Of a DNA stretch of 64,000 nucleotides, positions 8,926 through 19,109 are shown piece after piece. Below the pieces are notes generated by a model. That model made no database searches. It had not been told where the DNA came from and worked only from the letters and a program-made list of their open reading frames with translations. The stretch spans positions 930,001 to 994,000 of the forward strand of contig NZ_WHOH01000003.1 in NCBI RefSeq assembly GCF_009741735.1, read 5' to 3'. Numbering within the stretch: position 1 is the first letter of the stretch; each line of letters starts with the position of its first letter. This DNA comes from Lentibacillus sp. JNUCC-1 (GTDB taxonomy: Bacteria; Bacillota; Bacilli; Bacillales; Amphibacillaceae). A program made the translations under genes and the position numbers.

Positions 8926-9690
8926 ATGAGAAATGATTCACGCGCAGAAAACAGTTTAAGACCAATTAAAATTACGCCACATTTCGTTAAACATCCCGAG
9001 GGGTCTGTATTAATAGAAATAGGCGATACGAAAGTAATTTGTAATGCCAGTATTGAAGATCGGGTCCCCCCATTCTTAAGGGGGACTGGTAAAGGATGGA
9101 TTACGGCTGAATATGCGATGCTTCCCCGTGCAACAGATCAGCGTAATATACGGGAATCATCAAAAGGTAAAGTAAGCGGAAGAACGATGGAAATCCAACG
9201 GCTGATTGGACGGGCGCTCAGATCAGTAGTAGATTTAGAGTCATTTGGTGAGCGAACTTTATGGGTGGATTGCGATGTGATTCAAGCAGACGGCGGAACA
9301 AGAACTGCTTCGATTACCGGCGCATTTGTTGCGGTTGTTCTTGCTTTCGGTACATTGCTTGATAAAAAAACAATTAAAAAGATGCCTGTAAAAGATTTTC
9401 TTGCAGCTATATCGGTTGGAGTCTTGCCTGATGGAACGGAAATTCTTGATCTGAAGTATGAAGAAGATGCCCGTGCAGCGGTGGACATGAATATCGTTAT
9501 GACTGGTAAAGGAGAATTCGTTGAAATACAGGGTACAGGCGAAGAGGCAACATTTACTCATACACAGTTACAGACAATGCTTCAATTAGCTGAAGGAGGC
9601 ATTAAACAACTTTTTCAAACACAATCTGAAGTTATTGAAGCATGGGAAGGGCGAATCGGAGAAACGAAAAAACAGGACGGTGTATCATGA
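8926..9690 (+). CDS. rph: Ribonuclease PH
   Basis: Phosphorolytic 3'-to-5' exoribonuclease that trims tRNA 3' ends. RNase PH fold motifs include [39 protein letters not shown] and [20 protein letters not shown], the phosphate and active-site regions. A longer frame opens at 8890, but the ribosome site AGAGGAGG (8908-8915) places the start at ATG 8926, giving [14 protein letters not shown] and 254 residues, the family length. Its stop overlaps the start of the ITPase gene (ATGA). Confidence 0.97.
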   Translation: MRNDSRAENSLRPIKITPHFVKHPEGSVLIEIGDTKVICNASIEDRVPPFLRGTGKGWITAEYAMLPRATDQRNIRESSKGKVSGRTMEIQRLIGRALRSVVDLESFGERTLWVDCDVIQADGGTRTASITGAFVAVVLAFGTLLDKKTIKKMPVKDFLAAISVGVLPDGTEILDLKYEEDARAAVDMNIVMTGKGEFVEIQGTGEEATFTHTQLQTMLQLAEGGIKQLFQTQSEVIEAWEGRIGETKKQDGVS

Positions 9691-10292
9691 AACATTTAGT
9701 TGTTGCAACAAAAAATCCAGGGAAAGCTGCTGAATTTAGAGACTTTTTCCATGCATTTGGTATAAATGTCTCCTCTCTGCTGGATTTTGAAACGCCCATG
9801 CCGGATATTGAAGAAACCGGAAGCACATTTAAGGCGAATGCTGCGATTAAAGCTGAACAAATTGCGAAGGTCTTGAATCAAACGGTAATCGCAGACGATT
9901 CAGGTCTGGTTGTTGATGCCTTGGATGGCAAACCTGGTATTTTTTCTGCAAGATATGCCGGGGGCCATGGGAATGATCAGAAAAACGTTGAAAAAGTGTT
10001 GAATGAACTTCAAAATGTACCCGAAAAAGAGAGAACTGCACGTTTTGTCTGTGTGCTTGCACTGGCGCTACCTGGTGAAGAGACGGTTTTCCGTACAGGT
10101 TATTGTGAAGGTAAAATTGTTTTTGCGCCAAGAGGAAACCATGGTTTTGGCTATGATCCGATTTTTCTTCCGGATGGTTATACAAAAACGATGGCTGAAT
10201 TGACATCTCAGGAAAAAAACCGTATCAGTCATCGAAAGCATGCTTTTGAACAATTGACAGACTGGCTGAAGACTCAAGTGAATTCAGATTAA
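9687..10292 (+). CDS. rdgB: XTP/dITP diphosphatase (RdgB/HAM1 family)
   Basis: House-cleaning pyrophosphatase that hydrolyses non-canonical purine nucleotides such as dITP and XTP to the monophosphate, keeping them out of DNA. Motifs: [13 protein letters not shown] at the N-terminus (substrate loop), [20 protein letters not shown], and FGYDPIF near residue 152. ATG 9687 overlaps the rph stop and gives 201 residues. It corresponds to B. subtilis ysnA. Confidence 0.95.
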   Translation: MKHLVVATKNPGKAAEFRDFFHAFGINVSSLLDFETPMPDIEETGSTFKANAAIKAEQIAKVLNQTVIADDSGLVVDALDGKPGIFSARYAGGHGNDQKNVEKVLNELQNVPEKERTARFVCVLALALPGEETVFRTGYCEGKIVFAPRGNHGFGYDPIFLPDGYTKTMAELTSQEKNRISHRKHAFEQLTDWLKTQVNSD

Positions 10293-10306
10293 AGCAGGTG
10301 TAAAAT

Positions 10307-10825
10307 ATGAAGGTGTTAATTGTGAGCGACTCACATGGGCTGACACAAGAACTCTCTCAGATAAAACAACGCCACGAAGTCTCTGCAATGATACACTGTG
10401 GGGATTCCGAGCTGGATATGGATGCTGAAGAATTGCAGCATTATATAAAAGTAGCCGGTAACTGCGACTTCGATAGCCGCTATCCCACTGAACAAGCAGT
10501 TGAAATTGGAGATTTGGTGTTCTACGTGACACACGGGCATTTGACAGACGTGAATGCAGGTTTATTAGCTTTGTCATATCGCTCGAAGGAATACAATGCT
10601 GATGTGGTTTGCTTCGGCCATACACATAAAGCCGGAGCTGAGTTGGTTGATGAGCAGTTGCTGATCAACCCTGGCAGTATTAAACAATCCAGAGGCAAAT
10701 ACGAGGAATCGTACGCAATTTTAACTTGGGACAGCAAATCAGAAATTCATGTTGATTTTTATTCAGTCGATGGCAGGCTTCTTGATCCACTGTCTGACAG
10801 ATATACACTACACGCCGGCAATTGA
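10307..10825 (+). CDS. ysnB: MJ0936/YfcE-type metallophosphoesterase (YsnB-like)
   Basis: Small calcineurin-like phosphodiesterase of unknown natural substrate. The metal-binding motifs SDSHG, HCGDSE, GNCD, VTHGH and GHTHKAG appear in order along its 172 residues. It is the third gene of the rph-rdgB-ysnB cluster, 14 bases after rdgB. Confidence 0.92.
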   Translation: MKVLIVSDSHGLTQELSQIKQRHEVSAMIHCGDSELDMDAEELQHYIKVAGNCDFDSRYPTEQAVEIGDLVFYVTHGHLTDVNAGLLALSYRSKEYNADVVCFGHTHKAGAELVDEQLLINPGSIKQSRGKYEESYAILTWDSKSEIHVDFYSVDGRLLDPLSDRYTLHAGN

Positions 10826-10853
10826 ATGACGATCAAATAATAGTAGAAAGTTA

Positions 10854-10882
10854 TTGACAATACCTGTAATAAAACGTATAAT
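10854..10882 (+). promoter_or_regulatory. Consensus sigma A promoter for the tRNA genes
   Basis: TTGACA (10854-10859) and TATAAT (10877-10882) are separated by 17 bases, a perfect housekeeping promoter about 30 bases before tRNA-Gly. Confidence 0.92.
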
Positions 10883-10914
10883 AATTTTTGTCTGTTAAAC
10901 AGGTATTGTTCTTT

Positions 10915-10988
10915 GCGGGTGTAGTTTAGTGGTAAAACCTCAGCCTTCCAAGCTGATGACGAGGGTTCGATTCCCTTCACCCGCTCCA
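10915..10988 (+). tRNA. tRNA-Gly (anticodon TCC)
   Basis: A complete cloverleaf can be drawn: acceptor arms GCGGGTG and CACCCGC, anticodon stem TCAGC/GCTGA with loop CTTCCAA (anticodon TCC), T arm with GGTTCGATTCC, and an encoded 3' CCA. Confidence 0.97.
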
Positions 10989-10999
10989 TAACTTTTTAT

Positions 11000-11073
11000 G
11001 TCCCAGTAGCTCAGCTGGATAGAGCAACAGCCTTCTAAGCTGTGGGTCGCAGGTTCGAATCCTGCCTGGGATG
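11000..11073 (+). tRNA. tRNA-Arg (anticodon TCT)
   Basis: Acceptor arms GTCCCAG/CTGGGAT, anticodon stem ACAGC/GCTGT with loop CTTCTAA (anticodon TCT), T loop GGTTCGAATCC. The 3' CCA is not encoded. It lies 11 bases after tRNA-Gly and shares its promoter. Confidence 0.96.
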
Positions 11074-11099
11074 TTTATGCGGTTTCATTCCGACCATTG

Positions 11100-11153
11100 A
11101 CCGGCATATTGACGCGTTGGCTGTAAAGCTTTAACGTCAGTATGCCGGTGTTT
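11100..11153 (+). terminator. Terminator after the tRNA pair
   Basis: A 15-base stem (11100-11114 with 11135-11149, one mismatch; arms start ACCGGCAT and end ATGCCGGT) with a 20-base loop and GTTTT after it. Confidence 0.75.
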
Positions 11154-11271
11154 TAATATGATACAATTGTATTTGATATTTTAGTGTGGGAAACAAACGG
11201 GTTTAACCTTAGTGAGGAATGGGAATGGACTGGCATGGATTTGAGAATGCTTAATGAAAAGAGGTGAATAT

Positions 11272-12249
11272 ATGTCGGATAGAGATGATAATGTTATATT
11301 GTTCCCTAAACTGCAAACCACTCTGGAACAAGAGAGCTTATCTGCCTTGACCAACAAAAATTACCGTGAAGCGCTTGATAAACTTGATCAACTCCTGGAA
11401 CATGGTGTTGATCACCATGAGATCATGATGGGTAAACTGATTTGTTTAATGGAACTTGATCAATTTGAGGAAGCGGAAGAACTCTCTGAAAAACTCATGA
11501 GTCGTCACGATACATATTATTTTGAGTATGTCCATATTTATCTCACTATGTTATTTCAGACAGGGCAGTATGAGCTGGTTATAGAAACTTCAAATGCCGT
11601 GTTGGATCATCAGGAAACAATCCCGGATCCTTTTCGGGAACAGTTTTCCCAATTGAGAGACTTAAGCACACATATGAGAGAAGAAGTCATTGCAGAAGAA
11701 TCTGCTAAACTGACGAGAATACTATTTAAGGCTCACGCAAACCAAGACCATCATCTGCAGTGGATAACAGTGGAGAAATTACGCTCACTTGGTGCAATAC
11801 CTAAACAAAGTATGGAAAGCTATCTGACCGACCATAACGTTCATCCTATGGTTAAAACCGGTTTGTTTTTATGGTATCAGGAACAATCTGTAAACCGACC
11901 TTTAGAAATCCATAAACTCGGTGTGAGTGGCTGGAGAAACCCTGTTGATACATATGATCTTAGTAACAGCGCGACCATTAAGCAGACGAAATTGCTTATA
12001 AATGAGATTGAACAACATAATCCAACATTATATAAACAGTTGGATCAGTTGTTGACAAGATTTACATATGTGAGGTATCCTCTAATACCAGAGCCAGATC
12101 AAGCACCTCTCATAGCTGAAGCTCTTAAACATATTGGACATGGAATAGCGTCTATACATAATAAGGGGATGGCAAGTAGCACTATCCTTGCATATGCAGA
12201 AGAAATTAATTTATGTGATGGTCTTTATTTGTCTATGATGGATGCATAA
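11272..12249 (+). CDS. ysoA: TPR-repeat protein (YsoA-like)
   Basis: Tetratricopeptide-type helical repeat protein of unknown function, probably cytoplasmic. Helical repeats with the pattern YREALDKLDQLLE and FEEAEELSEKL are clear in the first 110 residues. The frame opens at ATG 11254, but AAAAGAGGTG before ATG 11272 marks that start (MSDRDDNVILFPKL), giving 325 residues, close to B. subtilis YsoA, which also sits next to tig. Confidence 0.85.
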   Translation: MSDRDDNVILFPKLQTTLEQESLSALTNKNYREALDKLDQLLEHGVDHHEIMMGKLICLMELDQFEEAEELSEKLMSRHDTYYFEYVHIYLTMLFQTGQYELVIETSNAVLDHQETIPDPFREQFSQLRDLSTHMREEVIAEESAKLTRILFKAHANQDHHLQWITVEKLRSLGAIPKQSMESYLTDHNVHPMVKTGLFLWYQEQSVNRPLEIHKLGVSGWRNPVDTYDLSNSATIKQTKLLINEIEQHNPTLYKQLDQLLTRFTYVRYPLIPEPDQAPLIAEALKHIGHGIASIHNKGMASSTILAYAEEINLCDGLYLSMMDA

Positions 12250-12266
12250 AGAGTCAGGTTTAATGC

Positions 12267-12294
12267 TTGAAAGGCACACCGATTATGTTATAAT
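12267..12294 (+). promoter_or_regulatory. Putative sigma A promoter for tig
   Basis: TTGAAA (12267-12272) and TATAAT (12289-12294) with 16 bases between, about 87 bases before the tig start. Confidence 0.7.
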
Positions 12295-12380
12295 GTAAGG
12301 GTTGTAAATGAGCAGAAAACAACTGAAGTAAGTTAAACATTGAATTGTTCATGAAATAATAGATTTTTGGAGGTAATCGT

Positions 12381-13667
12381 ATGTCAGCAAAATGGGAAAA
12401 ACAAGAAGGCAATGAAGGTGTTCTCACTTTTACAGTTGAGGCAGACGAATTCGACAAAGGACTTGATCAGGCATTCAAGAAAGTTGTAAAGGATGTACAG
12501 ATCCCAGGCTTTAGAAAAGGCCGTGTGCCACGGATGATTTTTGAAAATCGTTTCGGTGTTGAATCTCTTTATCAGGATGCAGTTGATATTTTACTTCCTG
12601 AAGCCTACAGTAACGCTGTAGAAACAGCAGGCATTGATCCTGTCGATCAGCCGGAAATTGATATTGAACAAATTGAAAAAGGCAAAGACTTAGTTTTCAC
12701 AGCGAAAGTTACGGTGAAGCCGGAAGTTAAGCTTGGCCAGTACAAGGACCTTGAAGTGGAAGAACAAGATACGACAGTTACTGATGAAGATGTTGAAGAG
12801 GCCATTCAGGCACTTCAAGAGCAGCATGCAGAACTTGTCGTAAAAGAAGAGGGCCAAATCGAAAACGGTGATACAGCTGTTATTGATTTTGAAGGCTATA
12901 TTGATGGAGAAGCTTTTGAAGGCGGCCAAGGAGAAGATTTCTCACTTGAAATTGGTTCAGGCCAATTCATTCCAGGCTTTGAGGAAGCGTTGGTTGGGAA
13001 AGATATCGATACAGATACAGAAATTGAAGTTACATTCCCTGAAGACTACCACGCTGAAGAGTTCGCTGGTAAGAATGCGACATTTAAAGTGAAAGTTCAT
13101 GAAGTCAAATCCAAGGAATTGCCGGAAATTGACGATGAGTTCGCAAAGGATGTCGACGATGATGTCGAAACTCTTGACGAATTGAAGCAAAAGAAAAAAG
13201 ATGAACTTCAATCTCAAAAAGATCAGGATGCCGAAAATGCTAAACGTCAGTCAGTGGTTGAACAAGCTTCTGATCACGCGGAAGTGGATATTCCCGAGGC
13301 AATGATTGACACTGAAACAGACCGGATGATCCAAGAGTTTGAACAACAGCTTCAAATGCAGGGCATGACAAAGGAAATGTATTTCCAATTCTCTGGTCAG
13401 GATGAAGCTGCTTTAAAAGAACAAATGAAAGAAGACGCTGAGAAACGCGTTAAAACCAACTTGACGCTTGAAGCAATCGCAGTGACAGAAAATGTCGAAG
13501 CAAGCGATGACGATGTCAATGAGGAACTTGAAAAGATGGCCTCTATGTACAACATTGAGATTGATCAGATCAAGCAGATGCTTGGCGGCAATGCAGATAT
13601 GGTTAAAGAAGATTTGAAAATGAAGAAAGCTATAGACTTTCTTATTGAACACAGCAAAACTGTTTAA
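12381..13667 (+). CDS. tig: Trigger factor, ribosome-bound chaperone and prolyl isomerase
   Basis: First chaperone to meet nascent chains at the ribosome exit. The N-terminal ribosome-binding domain carries the signature [17 protein letters not shown] (about residues 43-59). A peptidyl-prolyl isomerase (FKBP) domain spans about 160-245 ([14 protein letters not shown]...), and the C-terminal helical arms complete 428 residues. ATG 12381 has a GGAGG site. Neighbour of clpX, as in most Bacilli. Confidence 0.97.
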   Translation: MSAKWEKQEGNEGVLTFTVEADEFDKGLDQAFKKVVKDVQIPGFRKGRVPRMIFENRFGVESLYQDAVDILLPEAYSNAVETAGIDPVDQPEIDIEQIEKGKDLVFTAKVTVKPEVKLGQYKDLEVEEQDTTVTDEDVEEAIQALQEQHAELVVKEEGQIENGDTAVIDFEGYIDGEAFEGGQGEDFSLEIGSGQFIPGFEEALVGKDIDTDTEIEVTFPEDYHAEEFAGKNATFKVKVHEVKSKELPEIDDEFAKDVDDDVETLDELKQKKKDELQSQKDQDAENAKRQSVVEQASDHAEVDIPEAMIDTETDRMIQEFEQQLQMQGMTKEMYFQFSGQDEAALKEQMKEDAEKRVKTNLTLEAIAVTENVEASDDDVNEELEKMASMYNIEIDQIKQMLGGNADMVKEDLKMKKAIDFLIEHSKTV

Positions 13668-14026
13668 TGTGTCAAATGTATAATAAAACACGATTTACAA
13701 CTCTAACAAGGTGCGGATAGTCTCGCACCTTGTTTTCAGCTTAATAGCTTAAAATATAAACAGGGGTTAACTTTTACGGATCAGACATATACTAGGGAAT
13801 AACATGAAGTTGCTTGCTCCAGAAAACTTTAAAAACATCCTTGTCGCAAGGATTCGTATAAGTTGACATTTGTAATAAAATCCTCATAATGATGACATGC
13901 CCCATGCGAGTGAATTGTTTTGTTTTCTGGTCTTGTTCTGATATGATAACTGTGAAGTGTCATATTAGAGATGAATAAACATATTTGATTTAGATGATAA
14001 AAGATCAATGTTTAGAGGTGAATAAA
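13668..14026 (+). other. Intergenic region between tig and clpX
   Basis: No gene seen in about 360 bases. It opens with the tig terminator (listed separately). Downstream, TTGACA at about 13863 with TAATGA 18 bases later, and a TATGATAAC stretch near 13945, are candidate clpX promoters; neither is certain. Confidence 0.6.
13705..13740 (+). terminator. Terminator after tig
   Basis: AACAAGGTGCG (13705-13715) pairs perfectly with CGCACCTTGTT (13724-13734); loop of eight bases, T-rich end. Confidence 0.9.
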
Positions 14027-15307
14027 TTGTTTAAATTTAACGAAGAAAAAGGGCAGTTGAAGTGCTCATTTTGTGGGAAAAGTCAAGAGCAAGTACGTAA
14101 ACTGGTTGCCGGGCCTGGCGTTTATATATGCGATGAATGTATTGAGTTATGTACAGAAATTGTAGAAGAAGAATTGGGTACAGATGAAGAGGTTGAGTTT
14201 ACAGAAATTCCTAAGCCAAAAGAGATCTGTGAGACTCTGGATGATTATGTTATTGGGCAAGAGTTGGCCAAAAAGAATCTATCTGTAGCTGTATACAACC
14301 ATTATAAACGTGTAAACACCCCGGCTAAATCGAATGATGGTGTAGAACTTGCTAAAAGTAACATTGCCATGCTGGGGCCGACGGGAAGCGGTAAAACATT
14401 ACTCGCCCAGACTTTGGCCCGAGTACTGAATGTGCCATTTGCGATGGCTGATGCAACATCCCTTACAGAGGCCGGGTATGTTGGTGAAGATGTAGAAAAT
14501 ATTCTTCTAAAACTGATCCAGTCTGCAGATTATGATGTTGAAAAAGCTGAAAAAGGCATTATTTATATCGATGAAATTGACAAAGTGGCACGTAAATCTG
14601 AGAACACCTCCATCACCCGTGATGTTTCTGGGGAAGGTGTGCAACAAGCCTTGCTTAAGATTCTTGAAGGAACAGTAGCAAGTGTGCCTCCACAAGGCGG
14701 CCGCAAACATCCGCACCAGGAATTCATTCAGATTGACACCACCAATATATTGTTTATTGTGGGTGGTGCATTTGATGGGATTGACCAAATTATTAAACGT
14801 CGTCTTGGTAAGAAAGTCATCGGATTTGGCTCAAATCAGAAGCAAGCTGAGATGGATAAAGGTGAATTGCTGGCTAATGTCTTGCCTGAAGACTTGTTGA
14901 GTTATGGATTGATACCGGAGTTCATCGGCAGAGTACCGGTTATCGGCAGCCTTGCGCCACTTGACGAAGAAGCATTGATCACCATTTTGACAAAACCAAA
15001 AAATGCGCTTGTTAAGCAATATGAAAAGTTGTTCGAAATGGACGATGTCGAATTGGTTTTTGAAGAAGATGCTCTTACCGAAATAGCCAAAAAGGCAATT
15101 GAGCGTAAGACAGGAGCCCGTGGACTGCGTTCAATCATAGAGAACATTATGCTTGATGTTATGTTTGAGTTGCCTTCTCGTGATGATATTGAACGGTGTA
15201 TTATTACAAAAGAGACTGTTACAGACGAAAACGGCAGCCCTAAGCTTGTTTTCAACGATGGCACAGTTAAACAAGGCGATCAAAAATTACCTAAGGAAAG
15301 CGCCTAA
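14027..15307 (+). CDS. clpX: ATP-dependent Clp protease ATP-binding subunit ClpX
   Basis: AAA+ unfoldase that feeds substrates to ClpP. The N-terminal zinc-binding domain uses Cys13, Cys16, Cys35 and Cys38 (CSFC, CDEC). Walker A is GPTGSGKT near residue 118 and Walker [10 protein letters not shown] near 175; the pore loop and sensor regions (GARGLRSI) follow. The frame opens upstream at 13994, but the ribosome site AGAGGTG favours TTG 14027, giving [17 protein letters not shown], the canonical N-terminus, and 426 residues. Confidence 0.96.
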   Translation: MFKFNEEKGQLKCSFCGKSQEQVRKLVAGPGVYICDECIELCTEIVEEELGTDEEVEFTEIPKPKEICETLDDYVIGQELAKKNLSVAVYNHYKRVNTPAKSNDGVELAKSNIAMLGPTGSGKTLLAQTLARVLNVPFAMADATSLTEAGYVGEDVENILLKLIQSADYDVEKAEKGIIYIDEIDKVARKSENTSITRDVSGEGVQQALLKILEGTVASVPPQGGRKHPHQEFIQIDTTNILFIVGGAFDGIDQIIKRRLGKKVIGFGSNQKQAEMDKGELLANVLPEDLLSYGLIPEFIGRVPVIGSLAPLDEEALITILTKPKNALVKQYEKLFEMDDVELVFEEDALTEIAKKAIERKTGARGLRSIIENIMLDVMFELPSRDDIERCIITKETVTDENGSPKLVFNDGTVKQGDQKLPKESA

Positions 15308-15342
15308 ATTTCCTGTAACATTAACCTGAAATATGCTATATT

Positions 15343-15384
15343 ACTGGCTTGCCTGATGTTCAAATACAGTGCAAGCCAGTTTTG
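15343..15384 (+). terminator. Terminator after clpX
   Basis: ACTGGCTTGC (15343-15352) pairs with GCAAGCCAGT (15371-15380), followed by TTTGTTT. Confidence 0.85.
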
Positions 15385-15469
15385 TTTACATGCATGAACA
15401 TGTTTGAAATCTCTTTAACAGGCCATAATAACACAGATGAAGACATACATGAATTTGGAGGTTTAAGTC

Positions 15470-17784
15470 ATGCCTAATATAAATTATGAATTGCCATTGC
15501 TGCCGTTAAGGGGCCTGCTTGTGTTCCCTTCAATGGTTTTGCATCTGGATGTGGGCAGAGACAAATCAGTAGCAGCATTAGAAAAAGCCATGCTTAATGA
15601 TGAACAAATCTTTCTCACTGCACAAAAACAAGTTGAACTAAATGAGCCTGGTCCAGAAGACTTATATCAAACAGGGACGGTCGCCAAGGTCAATCAAATG
15701 ATTAAATTACCTAATGGAACGAAACGGGTACTTGTAGAGGGGCTTTATCGTGCAGAAATCACGCATGTTACAGAACAGCAATCCATGCTTTCAGCTGAAG
15801 TTCAACGTGTGGAAGAAAAACCCGGAAATGATTATGAAGTAGAAGCATTAAAGCGCTCGCTTCTTGAACAATTTAAACAATACATAAATGTGTCTCAGAA
15901 AATCACTCAGGAAACGTATGCATCTGTTGCAGACATGGATGAACCCGGACGTTTGGCTGATGTCATCGCATCCCATTTACCCATTAATCTGAAAGATAAG
16001 CAAATGTTACTTGAAACCATGGATGTGACAGATCGGCTCAACACATTACTCCGACTGATATCAAGTGAAAAAAAAGTATTAGATCTTGAGAAGAAAATAG
16101 GCGAACATGTTAAGTCATCAATGGAAAAAACGCAAAAAGAGTATTATCTGCGGGAACAAATGAAAGCTATTCAGAAGGAACTGGGAGAAAATGACGGCAG
16201 ATTATCAGAAGTTGAAAAACTTCAGGAGAGAATTGAAGAAGCACAGATGCCTGAAAGAGTTTATAAAGCAGCACGAAAAGAACTTAAGCGTTTTGAACGT
16301 ATCCCCCAAAGCTCCGCTGAGAGTAATGTCATTTATAATTATTTGGATTGGCTTGTGTCTTTGCCATGGACAGCTACAACAAAAGACGCGATAAACATAG
16401 ACCGTGCTGAAGCTATTTTAGACAGAGATCATTATGGCCTCCAGAAAGTAAAAGAACGGATAATTGAATACTTAGCTGTAAAAAAATTGACAGACTCCAT
16501 TAAAGGCCCAATTCTTTGCCTTGTCGGCCCACCAGGTGTTGGAAAGACATCACTTGCAAAGTCGATTGCTGCATCAGTGAACCGAAAGTTTGTCAGAATC
16601 TCCTTGGGCGGTGTGCGTGATGAGGCGGAAATTCGAGGTCATCGACGCACTTACATTGGTGCAATGCCAGGAAGAATTATTCAAGGGATGAAGAAAGCAG
16701 GAACAACCAATCCTGTTTTTCTGCTTGATGAAATTGATAAACTTACTAGCGATTTACGCGGTGACCCGACAGCAGCGATGCTGGAAGTCTTGGATCCTGA
16801 ACAAAACAACACATTTAGTGACCATTTTATTGAAGAATCTTATGACTTATCCAATGTCATGTTTATTGCAACTGCAAATTACATGAATAACATCCCCGCA
16901 CCATTGCTGGACAGGATGGAACTCATATCACTAGCCGGGTATACAGAAGTTGAGAAACAGCATATTGCTAAAGACCACCTGCTCCCTAAACAAATGGACG
17001 AAAATGGGCTTACAAAAGGACAACTGCAAATCCGTGATGACGCATTGTTGCAAATTGTACGTACTTATACACGTGAGGCTGGAGTCAGAAGCCTTGAACG
17101 GCAGCTTGCACGCTCATGTCGTAAAGCGGCTCGCCTGATTATTTCAGGAGATAAAAAACGCGTGGTCATTACACGTAATAATTTAGAAGATATTTTGGGG
17201 AAACCAATATTCAGTTATGGAAAGATGGAAGAAGCGAATCAAGTTGGGGCAGCAACAGGACTTGCCTATACGGCTGCTGGAGGCGATACGTTATCAATTG
17301 AAGTATCCCACTATCCCGGCAAAGGTAAATTGACACTAACCGGCAAACTTGGTGATGTTATGCAAGAATCAGCTCAAGCAGCATTCAGCTATATCCGCTC
17401 AAGAACAGATGAGTTAAATATAGACCCGGATTTTCATGAGAAATATGATATTCATATTCATGTACCTGAAGGGGCCACACCAAAGGATGGACCATCTGCC
17501 GGAATTACGATTGCGACAGCTCTGGTTTCATCGCTGACAGGACGAGCTATAAAAAAGAAGTCGGTATGACCGGTGAAATTACCCTGAGGGGAAGAGTTCT
17601 TCCTATAGGAGGGCTAAAGGAAAAATCGTTGAGTGCACATCGGGCGGGAATTACAACGATTATTATGCCAAAAGATAATCAAAAGGACGTCCAGGATATA
17701 CCTGAAAGTGTACGAGCGGGGTTAGAATTTAAGCCTGTCAGACATATGGACGAGGTGTTAAAAATTGCATTGGTGGGGGAGTAA
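15470..17784 (+). CDS. lonA: ATP-dependent protease Lon (frameshifted)
   Basis: AAA+ serine protease degrading damaged and regulatory proteins. Order: N-terminal substrate domain (about 1-200), coiled coil, AAA+ module with Walker [14 protein letters not shown] near residue 355, and protease domain with catalytic Ser in [10 protein letters not shown] and Lys in [14 protein letters not shown]. The two catalytic residues lie in different frames: the first frame ends at 17569 (...GRAIKKKSV), while restoring one A in the six-A run at 17551-17556 gives [19 protein letters not shown] and a stop at 17784. The restored 771 residues are normal. The lonB gene found between clpX and lonA in B. subtilis is absent. 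Confidence 0.94.
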
Positions 17785-17787
17785 GAT

Positions 17788-18375
17788 ATGAAAGTAAATC
17801 AGGCTGAAATCGTTATAAGTGCAGTCAGTGAAAGCCAGTATCCAAATGACGGCTTGCCAGAGATTGCATTGGCAGGGCGTTCCAATGTGGGGAAATCATC
17901 ATTTATAAATCGCCTGATCAATCGTAAGAACCTTGCAAGGACATCTTCCAAGCCTGGTAAAACACGCACATTGAATTTTTATAAAATCAATGATGTGTTT
18001 CAGTTTGTCGATGTCCCCGGGTACGGTTATGCTAAAGTATCCAAAAAAGAGCGTGATAAATGGGGCATTATGATGGAAACATATTTCCAGAGTCGCTCTG
18101 TGCTAAAAGGCGTTTTGCTTGTGGTTGATCTGCGTCATGAGCCGACAAAAGATGATATACTAATGTATAATTATTTAAAGCACTTTAACTTACCGGTTGT
18201 GGTGATTGGTACAAAACTCGATAAAATTCCCAAAAACAAACGATCGAAACATGTTCAAACAGCTCATAAAACATTAGAGCTTTCACCAGAGGATATTTTA
18301 ATCCCTTTTTCAGCTGAGACTGGAGAAGGGAAAGATGCAGCATGGAGCGAAGCAGAACGTCTCCTAGCCACTTAG
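17788..18375 (+). CDS. engB: Ribosome biogenesis GTP-binding protein EngB/YsxC
   Basis: GTPase needed for assembly of the 50S ribosomal subunit. G motifs: [12 protein letters not shown] (G1), a threonine-rich switch [19 protein letters not shown] (G3), and GTKLDK (G4). Its 195 residues match the family. It starts three bases after lonA, so the two are co-transcribed, and is followed by a strong palindrome. Confidence 0.97.
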   Translation: MKVNQAEIVISAVSESQYPNDGLPEIALAGRSNVGKSSFINRLINRKNLARTSSKPGKTRTLNFYKINDVFQFVDVPGYGYAKVSKKERDKWGIMMETYFQSRSVLKGVLLVVDLRHEPTKDDILMYNYLKHFNLPVVVIGTKLDKIPKNKRSKHVQTAHKTLELSPEDILIPFSAETGEGKDAAWSEAERLLAT

Positions 18376-18380
18376 AAAAA

Positions 18381-18426
18381 ACCTAAAAGAACCGGCCTGA
18401 TTCGAATCAGGCCGGTTCTTTTAGGT
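18381..18426. terminator. Bidirectional terminator between engB and the convergent membrane gene
   Basis: A perfect 46-base inverted repeat (two 23-base arms, 18381-18403 and 18404-18426, no spacer); arms begin ACCTAAAAGAACC and end GGTTCTTTTAGGT, so it can end transcription from both sides. Confidence 0.9.
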
Positions 18427-18429
18427 CAA

Positions 18430-18909
18430 TTATTTTCGTTTCAGAAGATAGAGGCCAATAATCACGAGAGCTACTGGCCAGAAACGTTCAATTAAACCGA
18501 CAATGTCATAAATCCACGACAGTTCACTTGGGATCTGCATGGAAAAGATGAAGAATAAAGACAGCCCCATCATAACTAAAGCTAAGACCATGCCTTGTTT
18601 CGTTTTAAGGTATCTGACAAAGAAGGCAATACCGATAATCAGTGTGTACATTGCCCAATGATCTGGCCAGAAGCTATAATGGTTAAGTCCATGAAAATGG
18701 ATGCCCAATCCCAAAAGAAGCGTTCCTGTAAACAACTGTTGATATTCCTTTGCACGTATTGCATATATAAGGAAAGCAAGGCCTATAATGATCAATAGTG
18801 TAGGCCAAGAATAGAAGTCCGTTAGAATCGGGACTTTCAACTGTTTAAGCAAAAAGTAAATCCCGAGCCCGATTAAAAGATAAGCCGTAAATGTATGTTG
18901 TTTTTTCAT
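18430..18909 (-). CDS. Multi-pass membrane protein, LiaI/LiaF-like transmembrane region
   Basis: Integral membrane protein of 159 residues with about six to seven short hydrophobic segments rich in LIGLGIYFLLK-type helices, similar to the transmembrane part of LiaI/LiaF-type envelope-stress proteins (DUF5668-like). No soluble domain. It occupies the ysxC-hemA gap, where B. subtilis has ysxD, but is transcribed opposite to its neighbours. Function is unknown; a cell-envelope role is only an inference. Confidence 0.75.
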   Translation of the reverse strand: MKKQHTFTAYLLIGLGIYFLLKQLKVPILTDFYSWPTLLIIIGLAFLIYAIRAKEYQQLFTGTLLLGLGIHFHGLNHYSFWPDHWAMYTLIIGIAFFVRYLKTKQGMVLALVMMGLSLFFIFSMQIPSELSWIYDIVGLIERFWPVALVIIGLYLLKRK

Positions 18910-19109
18910 TAGATGAACAACTCCTTCAACTCTATTTCTATGTGCACTTTGCTTGCAGCATGAATCGCTGTATGTTAGTTTTTATACGGATTATGTACGT
19001 TCTATCGTATCATATTGTTCAAGCCTTGTTCACATTATATTGAATTATATATTGTAGAATTATGTTAAAATGAGTTTAAGTATGTGTTGATAATACAGGG
19101 GGGAACACT

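Noticed and set aside
17566..17784. A separate 72-codon gene after lonA
   Set aside because: It is the end of lonA, with the catalytic lysine, displaced by one missing A; not an independent gene.
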